Positions 9,896 through 22,340 of a stretch of 64,000 nucleotides of DNA are shown here, one piece after another. Origin of the DNA: Sciurus carolinensis (Eukaryota; Chordata; Mammalia; Rodentia; Sciuridae); assembly GCF_902686445.1 (NCBI RefSeq), contig NC_062217.1, positions 175,711,598 to 175,775,597 of the forward strand, given 5' to 3'. Under the pieces are notes generated by a model. It was not told where the DNA came from. It made no database searches and was given only the letters and a program-made list of their open reading frames with translations. Both the position numbers and the translations under genes were made by a program. How positions within the stretch are numbered: position 1 is the first letter of the stretch; each line of letters begins with the position of its first letter.

Positions 9896-10365
9896 GGGCA
9901 TTAGCAGACGCCCGCATCTCCTGAAGCCCCAGCCCCTGCCCACCAGCAGCCTTTTCTATCTCCGTGGACCTGCCCCTGCTGGACTTTGCATATGTGGAAC
10001 CACAGTGTGAGGCCTTTGTGCCTGGCTGCTCTCACTGGCAAGGCATTCTCAGGCACCCTGCTGTGACTGTGTCAGTGCTTCATTCCTGCTGTGGACAGAC
10101 AAGGCCCATCCTGGGGACATGCTGCATCTTGCCTACCCTTTGGGGTTGGTTCCGCCTCCTGGCGGTTGTGAACCCTGCTGCATTGGTGAACACTGTGGGC
10201 ATTGGTGTGCAAGTCAGCTCTTGGGGCGTGTGCCTCGTGGCGGAATTGCCAGGTCCCAGGGTAACTGTGTCTAGCCCCTGGGGAGCCACAGAACTCTCCA
10301 TGGCTGCACCGTCTTTCATTCCCACCAACAGGGTTCCGGTTCCACATCCTCCCTAGCACTTGTTT
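9896..10365 (-). mobile_element. Old L1 (L1M-type) 3' relic, antisense, GC-shifted
   Basis: The order of words follows the antisense 3' region of old mammalian L1s: 'tttgcatatgtggaaccacagtgtgaggcc', a 'ctgtgaaccctgctgcattggtgaac' segment, 'attggtgtgcaagt', 'gcggaattgccaggtc' and 'cattcccaccaacagggtt'. The copy is strongly diverged and much more GC-rich than usual L1 sequence, as expected of an ancient insertion in a GC-rich isochore. Confidence 0.7.
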
Positions 10366-10882
10366 CGCTGTCCTCCTCCCAAGACGTTTTTCTTTCCCTG
10401 GACACCCTCATCTGAGTCTCCTCACCCAGCATGAGTGTGCTGGGGCCAGGCTGGCTGCCTTCCCTGCCACACTTGCTTCCTGGGCCTCACCTAGGTTCCC
10501 TTTCTCTGCACTATGCGGAGAGTGGCATCCGGGGAGCGTGAGGATGTGTGCAGCATACGTCCTGTGCAGAGGACCAGCACTTCTGAAGGGACTGGGGCTT
10601 CATCTGTCTGTGAGCAGTCTGAGAGCTGGTACGGAGCATGGGGCTACTGGAGCCTCGCCTCTGCTTTGGGCTCCTGCTGCCCCCAGCCTGGTCCCCTCAG
10701 CATTCTTGTTTTTGACATCACTGCTTCTGCCCTGAGAGTGCAGTAGACTCTCTGAGAGAGTTATGGTCAGTTTCCTGAGTCTACAAGACAGGGCCCCGCC
10801 TGTCCTCCAGGACGGCAGGATCAAGTAAGAGAGCGTTCCAAGCCCTGTTGCAATCACTGGTGCTGCTCACAGCCACAGGGAA
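10366..10882. other. Intron 1: nothing recognised
   Basis: GC-rich single-copy-looking sequence with no exon or repeat recognised. Confidence 0.5.
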
Positions 10883-11037
10883 CATCTGCTTTTTTTTTTT
10901 TTTTCTTTTAATTTTTTTTTAAGATGTTGATAGACCCTTATTTTACTTATTTATTTATATGTGGTCTTGTGGATCAAACCCAGTGCCTTCCATGTGCTAG
11001 GCAAGTGCTCTACCACTGAACCACAACCCCAGCCCAA
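10883..11037 (-). mobile_element. ID-type SINE with long AT-rich tail, antisense
   Basis: A T run and 'aagatgttgatagacccttattttacttatttattta' lead into gtggatcaaacccagtgcc, gctaggcaagtgctctacc and actgaaccacaaccccagccc, the reversed ID/tRNA-like body. The same longer family with this TTTATTTATTTA tail recurs at 45,391-45,511 and 45,527-45,657. Confidence 0.87.
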
Positions 11038-13599
11038 GGATTAGCTTCTGAATCACCTTTGACAGGCATCTTAGGTGCCTCCAATGTTGTTTGGGATCTC
11101 TAGATACATGTGGCAGTCATCTGCTTCCACATTGCTCACGCCCTGTCTCTGACCTGCCCAACGTCTGGGAACTCAGGCCGAGCTCTATGTTGTCACTGAC
11201 CAGCTCTGAGTGTAGCTGTGCTCCCTGTTCAACTGCCACCTCCCTGTGTCCTGTTTCCATCCTCCTAGAGATGTGGAGGGGTCTGGGCAGCTGGGGTGGT
11301 TTGAAATACCAAGTATTTCCCCAGTTCTGAGGTAAGTCCCAAGGGTGGAGCTGCTGGACGATCCTGTGAGGATAGTAACATGTGTGCCCGTGATGTCCAC
11401 CTAGAGGCCTGAGAAGTCCCACTTTACAGGGTATCACTGAGAAGTGCCTTCCATGTGGGGGTTTAGGGCCTCCTCTTGCAGCAGGGGAGCACCGGAGGGC
11501 CCATGCTGCTCCTACCATGGCCTCTGCTTGGTTTCAGAATAGGAGGCCTGAACTAGGGGTGTTTCTATGGACTTGCTTGCTCTGATTCAGAAGTTGCAGA
11601 AACCTCACACCCAGACCTGCCTCCCAGTGAAGTTAGGGAATAAAGTTAGCCCCCTGTCCTGGTGGGGGAAAGTCCTCACTGAATAGGAGAGGTGGGGAAA
11701 GCAGGGGAGAGGGAGCAGGCTGCCCTGAGCTCAGAGCTTCTTAAGTGACAGCAGGTACAGTAGAAGTTCCCCAGCGGGAAGGTGGCTTCTGTCCAGGAAC
11801 GGCCTGAGCTGCATGCTGTTAACCCTGCTTTCCACATGTCCTCTGGAGCAGCCCCTGCCTAGGCTGGCGAGTCCCTCTGATGTGCACACATTACGTCACA
11901 CAGTGGTGGGTCTGGGGGCAGCAAGATGACAGGGAGAGGGTAGGCCTGTCCCCATGGCATGCATTTTAATTAATTGGAACACTTGGGAATCTCCTGCAGA
12001 GACAGACTCTCTAGAGGCCTGTGGAGCAGGAGTTTAGAGGCTGGAGTCTGATGCCCACCCTGACCAGGTCTGGTTACCAGTGGCCTTCCAAGCAGTGACC
12101 TCAGAGTGCAGGGAAGAAGCTTGGCTGCTTGGGCTCCCCCTCTGGGAGCCCCTTCTTTCCCAGGAGTAGATAGTGCTTGGGGATGTGTTTGGATCTAGGA
12201 AACCCAGAGCTGAGTTCAGGGAGGGCACTGCTGACCCCCTTGGAAGCTTAGGACCCTCATAAAAACTCCCTTTTATGAGAACGCACTCTGGTCTGTAATG
12301 GTGTGTGTGAACAAGCATTCATATGTGAGACCAACATCAGGCCACTTACTCCTCCTGGAGAAGAGAATGTTAGTCCAGAGGTGTAAGTCAAGCAGTAATT
12401 CAAATAAGTTGAGGTTGGAGGATCGTGGTCACCGTGTGTGGCTGTGCCCCTGCAGGTTCTGTGGGAGGGGGTCTCCTGACCGTTGGTCTTTGGCTCACAG
12501 TTTCTGACATCATGGGTCTGTTTTGTGAGCTTCTCTTGGGACCTGTGGCCCTCACCTTTGAGGCCCTTAAGCCACAGTTTCTGCCCCTGCTTGGTCTCTG
12601 GGGTTGAGACTTCTGTGGTGCCTGCACTGCTCCCAGTTTCAGTTTTAATTGTAGACGTGGTTTGCAAGTGGACGTGGCACTGGAGGAGTGTCCACTTGGA
12701 TCCTGTTGTAAGTAGGGGTGTGTGATGCTGTCCTGCTAGCGGACTATCCGCAGGATGCTTGGTGTCTGTGTCATGTGAGGGTGTGATGACATGACAGTGG
12801 GCCTGGGCCACTGGAGGGCCTTTGGGTGGACTGGGCCCTTCCTGGCCAACGATGTGCTCCAGGTGTGGGGACAGCACACTGGAACCCTCCAGGCCCAGAT
12901 CACTTCTGACTTCCTTTCCCTTCAGCAAACAGCATGTGTGGAACCCATTTCCGTCTGCACCCACTCACAGGCCATTGTGACCTTGGACCAGTCTTCTTCT
13001 TGGTCCTTCTCTTTGACAAGGGCTTAGGATCCTTTTTTGGGAGCTGCTGAGGTTGTGGGCCACTCTCATTCCCCTGCATCTTAGAAGGGGGTGGGTTGAG
13101 CAGAACCGCCTTTGGGTGTTGGGACTACTGTCCATTGCCTGCCTTGGCATCCCTCCCGCCCTCCCCAGCCTCTGAACTGCCGCTCTTCTGCACCCAGACC
13201 CCAGTCTCCATGCAGAATCTGCCCTCTGTCTGCGCCCACCTCCAGTCTCTATGCTGATATTCCTCAAGGCTCCCTATCCTCTTATTTCCCTGTGGGGAGT
13301 TCAGCTGTGAACCCCTGTGGGGTAGCCCCTCATCTTTGCTCCTTCCCTGGGATGTTGAGCTACACTCTTGGGCTGCCTGGATGACTGGCCACCTGCCTGT
13401 GGCTAACTGCTACCAGCCTTGCTGTGTGGCCTGGTGCTGCTCCTGAAGGGACCTCATCTGCTGGGCTCAGCCTTTTTGCTTCCTCTGCCTGCTCAGCACC
13501 AGGCTCCTTGGGTGCTTGGTGCCTGCACCTCACAGTCCCACAGCTCACATTCTAGATGGGGTATGGTGCATCTCCTTGTGCTTGTTATCCTTTCTTGTG
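11038..13599. other. Intron 1: GC-rich sequence without recognised genes or repeats
   Basis: About 2.6 kb of GC-rich, T/G-rich sequence. No frame resembles a known protein and no SINE or L1 was seen. Frames such as the 235-residue minus-strand one at 12,257-12,964 lack any domain or codon pattern I recognise and lie alone in the intron. Confidence 0.5.
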
Positions 13600-13813
13600 T
13601 TTTTTTTTTTTTTTTTTTTTTGGTCTGGGGAGGAAACCCAGGGGCACTTTGCTACTGAGATACACCCCCGGCCCTTTTTATTTTTTATTTTGAGACAAAA
13701 ATCTCACTGAGTTGCTTAGGGCCTTGCTAAGTTGCTGAGGTTGGACTCAAACTTGATCCTGCTGCCTCAGCCTCCTGAGTCCCTGGGATGACAGATGTGT
13801 GCCACCATGTTTG
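13600..13813 (-). mobile_element. B1-ID dimeric SINE, antisense
   Basis: A 22-base T run is followed by the reversed ID half (aggaaacccaggggcact ... cccccggccc), the tttttattttttattttgagac linker and the reversed B1 half (gctgcctcagcctcctgagt ... gccaccatgtttggct). Confidence 0.9.
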
Positions 13814-16003
13814 GCTCCTTGTAGTTTTAATGTGTATTTCTGGCCTCTACTTTTTAAATAATGGGCCTCCCACAAGTTTTTTTTTTTTTTGTCCTATTGG
13901 TAATGGATTTTGGAAAACAGAGGACTGTGTTAATGGGGGTGACCCCATGGCTTTGCCCTCCTGGTCATCCCCCTGAGGAAGGGCACAGGGTCCTGGGACC
14001 CTTACTGGAGGCCTGTTTGCCTGGACAGATGGCAGGTGTGATAAATCACAACATTTAGCAAGCTTAGTGACGGTAAAGCAGGAGCAAGGGCAGGTGTGTG
14101 TCCTGGAGCTGCACTGCGGGAGGAGCTGGGAAGGGGAGCATTCAGGATTTTGTGGACCTGGTACCTAGGCCATCCTTGGCATCTGCTGCTCTACCCCATG
14201 TGCCTGAGTGTGTGTTTATGTCATGGAATGGATGTGATGACTGAGTTCCAGGGTGTTGAGTGCTGGTCAGCCCATGTTATTAACACAGGATAGGTATGGT
14301 GTCAACCAGGAGTCATAAACAAGGCAGCCGGGGTTGGCATCAACCGGGGTTGGTAACAGGCACTAGGACATGAGGGGCAGACTAAGCTGTGAACACAGCA
14401 GAGCACAGGGCATCAGCCTCAGTGCCACGCATCAGGGCACGCAGGGTCAGTTGGGCTGGTAACATGCACCATGGTCAGCTTTGTGCCATTGGTATTTGTG
14501 GGGAGGCCCCAGGAACACTCAGGAGCCCAGTATCCCATCCTGTGGCCTGTGGGTGTTGGGCACTGCCACTGTTGAGGGACAGAGGGGCCTCCACGTTAAG
14601 TCGAGTCTCCCAGTGTCTGTGGGAAGTGTGTTGTGGCCCCTTCCAGGGGACCATCTCTGGCTGCTACCTGGCGTCCCTGTCCTTTCCTTATTACCTGCTT
14701 TCCTGGGGTCTGGGAGAGTGTATTTGTAGACCTGAGGGGGCATCTGGGAAGCTCTGTGACCATGACTCTGTGATATGTTACCTGCTCCTTGGTGTGATTT
14801 TGGGTACATGCTGCACCTGTGTGTGGAAGAGGGCGTTGATGCCCAGTCTGGGGACTTCTAGGACCAGGAGCTGTGTTTGTTCAGGTTGCTTGGGAAGAAC
14901 TAGGCTTGGTGGGGAGCTCAGGCCTCCTTGATAGCCAGGCAGCTGTTCTATTTTGGGTCTATGGCCTCAGCATCGCTAGTGGGTGTTAATTGCAGCTCGG
15001 GGCATCTGGTCACCGCAGTGTTGGAAGAACAGAGGGGACATGAATTTGGTACTGTTTCTCCATTGAGGGGAAGCATTTGACCTTGTCTAAGAGTGTGGGG
15101 TGATGGGCAGCCAGCTTCCCAGCTTGTTGTTGGGCCCTCAGTGTTACAGGCTATTTCCTCCCACCCAGTTGTTGGCTCTTCACCCACCTGCTCGTCCCTA
15201 TGGCAGTTGGCCCTCAGGGAGAGCTCTGGGTCTGTGACCCTCCAGGCTTGGACCTGGACATCCTTGAGTGAACGCTGGCCTCATGCTTGGGAATCCTCAG
15301 CCTTCTTGGAAGGGGCTGCCCTGGGTCCATTTGGTCCAGTGACTCCATCAGCCATCTGCCCTACGTAGAGTCTTAAAAGAATTCTGGGGGGTCTGTACCC
15401 AGCCCTGAGCACCTCCCTTACCTACCTTTTGACTTTGGTTGATTGTCGTTTGACCCCTTCTGACTGGTCCAGCATGAGAACGGAGAGTGTGGGTGGGTAC
15501 CTTCCTCGGGTGCTGGCCTTGAACGGCCTGGGTGACTTGGTTTGTGAAGCTCTCCATGAAGCCTCCTGCAGCACCTGGAGCCTGTGCTGCAGGGAAAGGC
15601 CACTTGCCCTCGGTTGCCAGCAGTCCCCTTGGGATTTCTTGGGGTCCCTACAGAATGAGGCATGATTGGGGTGCTTCAGTGGGCACTTGCTTTGTCTGGT
15701 TAGGCAGGTGTCTGCTGAGCACCTCATGTGCAAGGGACACATATTACTCTGTGTAATTTGGGGTAGTTTGGGGCCACTTTCACTGAGCTTGTTCTATGAG
15801 GTTGACGTCTGTATGAATAGCAGGCAGATTTGTGGAAATGTGCTTTTCTTTTCTTGCCTCCTTTGTAACTGTTAGGGTTTTTCAGATCATCATGACTTCC
15901 TGTTTTGCTATAACGACCTGGTGGCCCTAGCTGCTGCAGTCAGGCATACATATCGGATTGAGATGGGATGCGGAGGGCTGGGCTATTTGTGTGGGAACAT
16001 GAG
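13814..16003. other. Intron 1: nothing recognised
   Basis: GC-rich sequence with a small doubled ccggggttgg word at 14,328-14,353. The 180-residue plus-strand frame at 14,389-14,931 has no similarity I recognise and no neighbouring splice-linked partner. Confidence 0.5.
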
Positions 16004-16157
16004 TGCTGGGCACTGTGGTGCATGCCTGTAATCCCAGCTGTGCAGGAGGCTAAGCTCCTGGAGGATTGCAAGTTCAAGGCCAGCCTTGCCAACTTTGTGA
16101 GACCCTGTCAAAATCAAAAGGGCTGGTAAGCAGCTCAGTGGGAAAGTGCTCCTGATA
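16004..16157 (+). mobile_element. B1-ID dimeric SINE, sense orientation
   Basis: Reads forward as gtgctgggcactgtggtgc, catgcctgtaatcccagct, aggattgcaagttcaaggcc and gagaccctgtcaaaatc, then the ID half gggctggtaagcagctcagt. One of the few SINEs in the same direction as INPP5A. It ends in the (CA)n run that follows. Confidence 0.88.
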
Positions 16158-16191
<34 letters not shown>

Positions 16192-16194
16192 GCG
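16158..16194 (+). repeat. (CA)n microsatellite ending in CGCG
   Basis: About 15 CA repeats end in CGCGCG, attached to the tail position of the SINE to its left. It is likely to be length-variable between individuals. Confidence 0.95.
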
Positions 16195-18105
16195 ATTCCC
16201 TTGTGACGAGGTGGGGCTTCTGAGGTCGTCACCAGAGCCAGTTTTCATCCAAGTATATGGCCCCCCGAAGGACACTGGTGCAGGAGTCATGGGTTCCCCT
16301 TGGGTCAGGCCAGTGGGCTCTAGTTTTGTGTGGTTCTGCTGAGTTGCAGGACAGCCACCTGTGCCTGCTGGGCTGTGGCTTCCTGGAGGTTTCTTTTGTC
16401 TGCCAGCCACAGCAGTGGGGAAGTAGCTCAGGAAGGCTGTCCTCCCCTGGGCTCTGACCTTGACCCCTTGGGCTGGGGATGGCCCACCTTATGCCTCTGC
16501 TGCCAGTTCTTGTCCAGGGCAGGGTGTCTGAGTGTGGTGCTTAGGGAGTGGTGAGTCCCAGCAGAGGAAGGATAAGGCCAGGAGCGGGGTGGGGGCATGG
16601 GGCCAGAGTCATGGGTGGCAGTGAGGAGGATGGAGGGGACCTGCGCCAGTGTGCCAGGGTTTGAGGGGCGGTGGGCCAGGGCCTTGTTCCACTGGGTGTT
16701 GTTGGAGTGCTTTGCACGTCACACCCTGCCATCCTCACAGCTCTGGGGGTTGCCATGTCCTCCGCCAGGGAGTCTGCCCTCCATGTAACCCGGCTGATGT
16801 CTCTGGCCACACTGCTTGGCCTGTGGAGATCTGTGTTGTGCCTCAGGATGGCTCAGGCAGCCCAGCGATGCTCTAGTTGTGGATACTGCAAATGGCCGCA
16901 GGGACAGATGGCTTTGGAGGATCAGGACTGACTGGAGAGCCAGGGAAGGGCGACCGCTGAGACACTGCAGTGCAGGCAGCGGGAGCCTTGCGGCCAGGGA
17001 GCAGGAGTGGGCGCTGCAGGCAGAGGGTGTCTGCACCTCAGTCCTCACGCTCTGTCCCTTAACAGCACGGGGAGCAAGACCGGTGGCCTATGTGTGACCA
17101 GAGGAGGATGTGGTGAGGTGTGGAGTGCCAGGGCTGCGTCTACTGTTGTTGTCCAGTCAGCCCCCATCTGTATGCAGCTGGGCCAAGCTGTCTGTGGCCT
17201 GTTTCTTGCAACTACTGATAAGTGCTCATGCAGAAGGGGAAGCGGGCCTGGGTGGGGTCTGCCGGGGCAGAGAGGAGCACCTGGTGATGTTGGGGCTATC
17301 CTCAGACTGAGGGGCAGGGCTCTGGGGATTGGGTCATTATGGCACACCTCCTGAAAACAGACTCAACACTGACACTTTTTTGGTAAATTCTGCTCAGAGA
17401 GAGAGTTAGTTCAAATGAACCTTAGCATTAGGAGAAATTATTGTCTGTGAGCTTTGGCTACCTTGATGTCCTGGGTGGTCAGCACAGGCTGTAGAGGGGT
17501 TTCAGTGTCTTGCAGCAGCCTTTGTATTAGGAGTCTGTGTTACTGATGAAAAACAAACTTGCAGTGTTTTAAGACTTCTCAACAACATACCTACTGGAAT
17601 TTAGCTTGATCTGGCAGCTTGATGCTTTTCATGGAGAAAGTCCAGTCCCTACATTTGGTAGGGCCCAGCTGGGGTCTGCTGTGCCTGGAAACTGGTGGGC
17701 GGCCAGGATCCTAACTGTTAAGTACTGCCTTTGCCCAGGTGTTTCCATACCTTTGTGGTTCTCTGGAACATGGGATGGGGAAGGAAGGACCCGGACAGCC
17801 CACCTTGTACCCTGTGTGGGGTTCTAAGTAGGCAGGTCATTGTCAGTAGCATGCTTGCTTTTTCCTCTGTGTGCTTTCTCCTCTAGGAGCGGGAGACAAC
17901 CTGTCATGTGGACACAATGGACACACGTGGACATTAAGAGGATGTCTGTCTCTGACTTTGCCCATGTTGATGCGGCAAACTGTCCTTGCTTGCCTGTGCA
18001 AGCTCCTGGACTCTGGTTCTGTTGGAGCTGGTGTGGGCACATCACGTGCTCCCTCTGGGCTGGGGGAGAATGTCTGGTATTTCACATCCTTGACCCCCCC
18101 TTTTT
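16195..18105. other. Intron 1: nothing recognised
   Basis: GC-rich single-copy-looking sequence. No repeat family, exon or RNA gene was recognised. Confidence 0.5.
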
Positions 18106-18268
18106 CTTAGTTCATTTATTTTGATTCATTGTACACAAAAGGAGTACAACTGTTGTTTCTCTGGTTGTACATGAAGTAGAGTCGCACCATTTGTGTAATC
18201 ATACATGTACATAGGGTAATGATGTTTGTCTCACTTTGTTATTTTTCCTCGACCCCTCTTGATACTTA
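18106..18268 (-). mobile_element. L1 3'-end fragment, antisense
   Basis: The words 'ttgattcattgtacacaaaaggagtacaac', 'ctctggttgtacatgaagtagagtcgcaccat' and 'gtacatagggtaatgatgt' also occur in the L1 tails at 39,901 and 40,655. Only the last 160 bases of the L1 are present, a severely 5'-truncated insertion. Confidence 0.82.
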
Positions 18269-18366
18269 AAAAGTGTCTGGTCAGGTCACCTATGGGAATC
18301 TGATGCTCATTTCTTGGTTTCTTGTAGATTGAGTGCCATTTGTGATATTTTTCTCTCCTTGTTTTT

Positions 18367-18368
<2 letters not shown>

Positions 18369-18401
<33 letters not shown>

Positions 18402-18448
18402 GTGCTGGGGATCGAACCCAGGGCTATCTGAGCTATCTCCCCAGCCCC
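18369..18448 (-). mobile_element. ID-type SINE with 32-base pure T run and target-site duplication
   Basis: A pure run of 32 T (18,369-18,400) is followed by ggtgctggggatcgaaccca and gctatctccccagcccc, a reversed ID element whose middle is shortened. It is flanked by TGTTTTTGG at 18,360-18,368 and again at 18,449-18,457, a 9-bp target-site duplication. The perfect tail and well-kept body indicate a young insertion. Confidence 0.9.
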
Positions 18449-18457
18449 TGTTTTTGG

Positions 18458-19076
18458 GTTTTAATGTTGGAGTTACATGGCCCTTGTGAATCTTGCATCT
18501 AAGTCACTGGTATTGCTTTGTGGAGTAGGTGGTGGTAGGTTTGTAGGACAGGTGCTCTTCCTGTCAGTCATTCCTGACACCTCTTTTTACACTGTGCAGT
18601 TTTTCAGATGTGTAGAGGCCTGTGGTATGGGACCCTTCTGACATTGTACTTCCCATATCTCATGTTGTACTCAACTTTTTTTTTGACTTTGTGTTTTTTC
18701 TTCTGTATGCTGTGACACCTGTTAGGAAATTGCCAAATGACCTGGATCACCAGCGGCAGTTTCTTCTTATCCCTCTTGGGTTGGAAATCAAAATTGCCGT
18801 TTGGCATCTTCTACCATATCAGCCTTCTCACGTGTGGGTTTACCTGCCTGGCCAGCTGGAATCCATACTCAGGTGGCTTGTGATGGAGCATGAGTCTGTT
18901 TCTCATCAGGTAGCACATCAGCGTGCCTACTCTTGGGCAGACTTGGGCAGATGGTGCTCCTGAGAGCACGGGCAGCCTGTGTGGTCTGTTCTTAGCAGCC
19001 CTGGTGCTGTGGAGCGGAGGGTTCCTCTTTGCAGAACAACATTGGATTGTGTTCTGTGAATGCCGGAATTCACTCT
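18458..19076. other. Intron 1: nothing recognised
   Basis: Moderately AT-rich sequence. The 113-residue plus-strand frame at 18,622-18,963 resembles no protein I know. Confidence 0.5.
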
Positions 19077-19147
19077 CACGTGCTGAGGTTGAACCCAGAG
19101 CCTTGTGCAGCAAGGCAGGTGCTCTACCACTGAGCCATGTCCTCAGT
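19077..19147 (-). mobile_element. ID-type SINE fragment, antisense
   Basis: Reversed ID core: gctgaggttgaacccagagc, gcaaggcaggtgctctacc and actgagccatgtcctcag. Confidence 0.78.
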
Positions 19148-20967
19148 GACTCCTTTATTTGAGGGAGTGCCTCTGCAGAGAAGTCAGAAGGTAGCCATTA
19201 GGCTTTGTAGCCTAGCTACTTGTCTTCTGTAAAATTTTTTTTTTTTTTTTTTTGCCTCTTTTTTGATTTTTGTGACTGCTGAGAAGAGAGTGTCATTGAG
19301 TATTACCTCATACCTGGTGCGGTGGACCTGATGTGGCCACAAGTCTCGAGGTCACTTTGGTGGTCAGACTACACTAAGTTTGGAAGGGAACCTAGGGTGA
19401 GTCTGGGGGGTGGGCAGGGTCTGCTAGTAGTCCTCCGTGTGATGCTTGTGACTGTGTGCAGGGTCTCAGCCCCAGATGTGCTTTTCATGCTGGGTCTGTG
19501 TCCACAGTGTGGGAGCGCTGCCCACAGAGGGAGGAAACACTGAGCCCCACAGCTGTTGGGAGACCACCTCTTCCCTGGAGTCACTGCTCCTGGCTACCTC
19601 CTGTTCAGAATGTTCTAGCCACTGTCCTCCAGCAGGCCTGGGAGTCTGACTGTGACTACTGTCACTGTTGGAAGTGAGCAGATTCTCCCTTATGATGAAT
19701 TAAAAGTTAAATCTCGATTGAGCGTGAATGCTTGACCAAGACTTCTTAGCTTATAGGAAGAGCAACCTGGCTGCCTTGTAAGGTTGGGCAGGGCAGCCAG
19801 GAGAACCTGGAGGCATCTGGTTGGGAAGGGATGCTCTGTGTCCCTGGGCTGCTTTTCTGCAGCCTTGTGTATGACTGGGGTGCCAGGGACCATGGCAGAG
19901 CCCGTGCCTTCCTGAGGTTACCTGCGAGTACTCTGGTCCCAAGTGCTGAGCACATGTGGACAAGATCACTGAAACGAGGCTCTCCCTAGAGGCCCCAGGC
20001 ACCAGGGCTAATTTGGGCTGATTCTTCATGAGCTCTGTTAACTCAGACCTCCCTCCCTATGCCCCGAGGACCTGGGCAGCACCACTTAGTATTTCTGCCT
20101 CCTGAAGCCATGGGCTTATCAGGTGCTCTCTGGAGGCCGAGGGGCTCTCTGTGTGTGAAGCCTCTTGTTCCTTTGCCTCCACATCTCCTGTGTGGGTCAG
20201 CAGGGTGGGGTTACAGAAGCTTCAGTGTGGGCAGTTCCATAGGAGGAGTCCTGCTTTCTATTCCCCATGCTGGACAGAATAGGGCAGTGGGGAGAAGGGA
20301 AGTGACGTGTGGCCCGGAGCGGTTTGTCGAGTCTCTGGGTTTTGTGGCTGTTAATGTGCAGCCTTTGCCTGGACTCCTCGGAGTTGAGGGGAACCAGGAT
20401 ATTCAGAAGGACCCCTGGAGCTGGATGTTCTGAGGCTGCCCTCCCAGGCCCTTGCTGGCTGCTGTCCTCGTGCCTCCTGTGTGGTCCCAGGCTCCCCGAC
20501 TTCCCGGAGGCCCCAGGGCCCGTGGATGTATGACTCGTGGGAGCCACAGTCACCACTGCTCCTTGCTCCTGTGCTCGCCATGCTCAGCCAAACTGTGTCC
20601 CACTCAGCACCATCTCCTCTTGGCCCTCCTGGGCCTGCACCCCTGCCCTTGCCTGGGTGGCCAGCTCCCTGAGGTCCTGAGCATGCTGGATTGGCCACTT
20701 GCGTCTGGTGGTCCTTATTTACAAGTTGGTGCAGTTGCCATCTGGAGAGCTCTCAGTTCGCCTCTGGGGGGAGGATTTCTCCCTCGTGCTACCACCCCTA
20801 CTAGTGGTGTCAAAGCAGTGTGCTCTCACCTTGGTACACACCTGTGGCCCAAAGGGGCAGTTTCCACCTATCCCAGACCTACCCACTGATGCACACGTAT
20901 AATTGTGTCTCATTGGTGAAGTATTAGTTATTTCATGTGGAAAAGCCTGTAGCGGTTCCATTTGCTA
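19148..20967. other. Intron 1: nothing recognised apart from a T run
   Basis: A run of about 18 T lies near 19,236-19,253. The rest is GC-rich single-copy-looking sequence, with no exon or repeat recognised. Confidence 0.5.
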
Positions 20968-22340
20968 TTATCATTTTTAAGACAAATTTGAGATATACAG
21001 AATTCACCCTTTTGATATGTACAGTTCAGTGTTTTACCATATGTTCACAAGGCTGTGTGACTGTCTCCACTCTCTAATTCCAGGATATTTGCATCAGTCT
21101 GAAAAGAAGCCCAGTTACCCCATCGCCTTTCCCTGCAACCCTGGCAGTCATTGCCCACTTCCCAACTGTGGATTCACCTGTTCTGGATGCTGCACACAAA
21201 TGGGAACAAACGGCACGCAGCCTTCTGTGTGACTTCTGCTCAGCAGCATGTCTTCAAGGCTGAGCGGCAGGTGGCCTCCATAGGCTTCCTCGTTGCCCAG
21301 ACACAGCACACTTTGTGTGGACATCAGTTAGTCGATGGACATTTGGCTGTTACGTGTAGAGCCGCTTCGGACATCCATGTACAAGATTTTGTTTGCATGT
21401 ATGCTGATCCCTTTGGTTACATGTGCCAGGTCATGTATGCTGATCCTCTTGGAGGAACTGCTGGACGTGTCCTGGTGGCTGTGCTGTTTTGTTCCCACTA
21501 GCAATGCTTGAGGGTTCCGATTTTCACATCCAAAGGCATGAGTTCTTGTCCATCTTTGCTGGTGACTGTCTTGGTAGGTGTTAAGGGTCATCTTATTGTG
21601 GTGTTGGTACATTTCCTGCTGATGTGAGTATTTTTCATGTCTTATTGGGGATTTGTCTACTTTGAAGACTCAAATCCATGGCACAATGAAAACTTTAAAA
21701 AAAAAATCACCAAATTTTAAGAGCTCTTTATGTATTTTGGATATAAGACTGTTATCAAATACATGATTTTCAAATATTTTCTCCCATTCTTTGTGTTGTC
21801 ATTTATTGATAGTGTCTGTTGAAGCACAGTATTTTTAACTTCAGTGAAGTCCAACTCAGTTTTTCTTTGATTGCTTGTGCTATAGGTTCTAAGAAACCAC
21901 ACAATTTAAGGTCACAGAGGTGTCCTCCTCTTTTTTTCTTCTTAGACTTAGTTTTAATTCTCCCGTGCCCATCTTTGGTGCATTGGGGGTTAGTTTTTGT
22001 ACACGGTGTAAGAGCTTTTGTGTTATTCTTTTGCATGTGGATATCTAGCTGTCTCAGCACAGTTGGTTGAAAAAATGTATTCCCCACTAAGTGTCTTACC
22101 ACTTTTGTTGAAAGTTCACTTTTTTCTGGCTCTCTGTTCTGTTACATCTATCTGTATGTCACCTTAAACCAGTCTGCACGGTCTTGTAGCTGCACCAGAG
22201 CTTTGTAGTAAGTCTTGAGGTTGGGCAGGCTGACTCCTCCAGCCTTGGTCTTGTTTTGGGGGAATTGTTTTAGCTTTTCTGTTCTTTCTGTTTCTATTTG
22301 AATTTTAGTGTCAGCCAGCTAGGTTTTGATAGGGGTTGTG
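20968..22340 (-). mobile_element. Old L1 (L1M-type) relic, antisense, about 1.4 kb
   Basis: The plus strand runs through the antisense 3' untranslated region and end of ORF2 of an old L1: 'aattcacccttttgatatgtacagttcagtg', 'gagctctttatgtattttgg', 'tttctcccattctttgtgtt', 'ttttgcatgtggatatctagct', 'aaatgtattccccactaag' and 'agctttgtagtaagtcttgagg'. Many stops and gaps show a long-dead copy. Its short frames carry no intact ORF2. Confidence 0.85.

Noticed and set aside
10883..11037. tRNA-like boxes in the ID-type SINEs (here and at 33,137, 45,391 and 45,527)
   Set aside because: They carry a B-box-like GGTTCGAATCC relative, but the cloverleaf is not kept and they have SINE tails and target-site duplications. 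They are retroposons, not tRNA genes.
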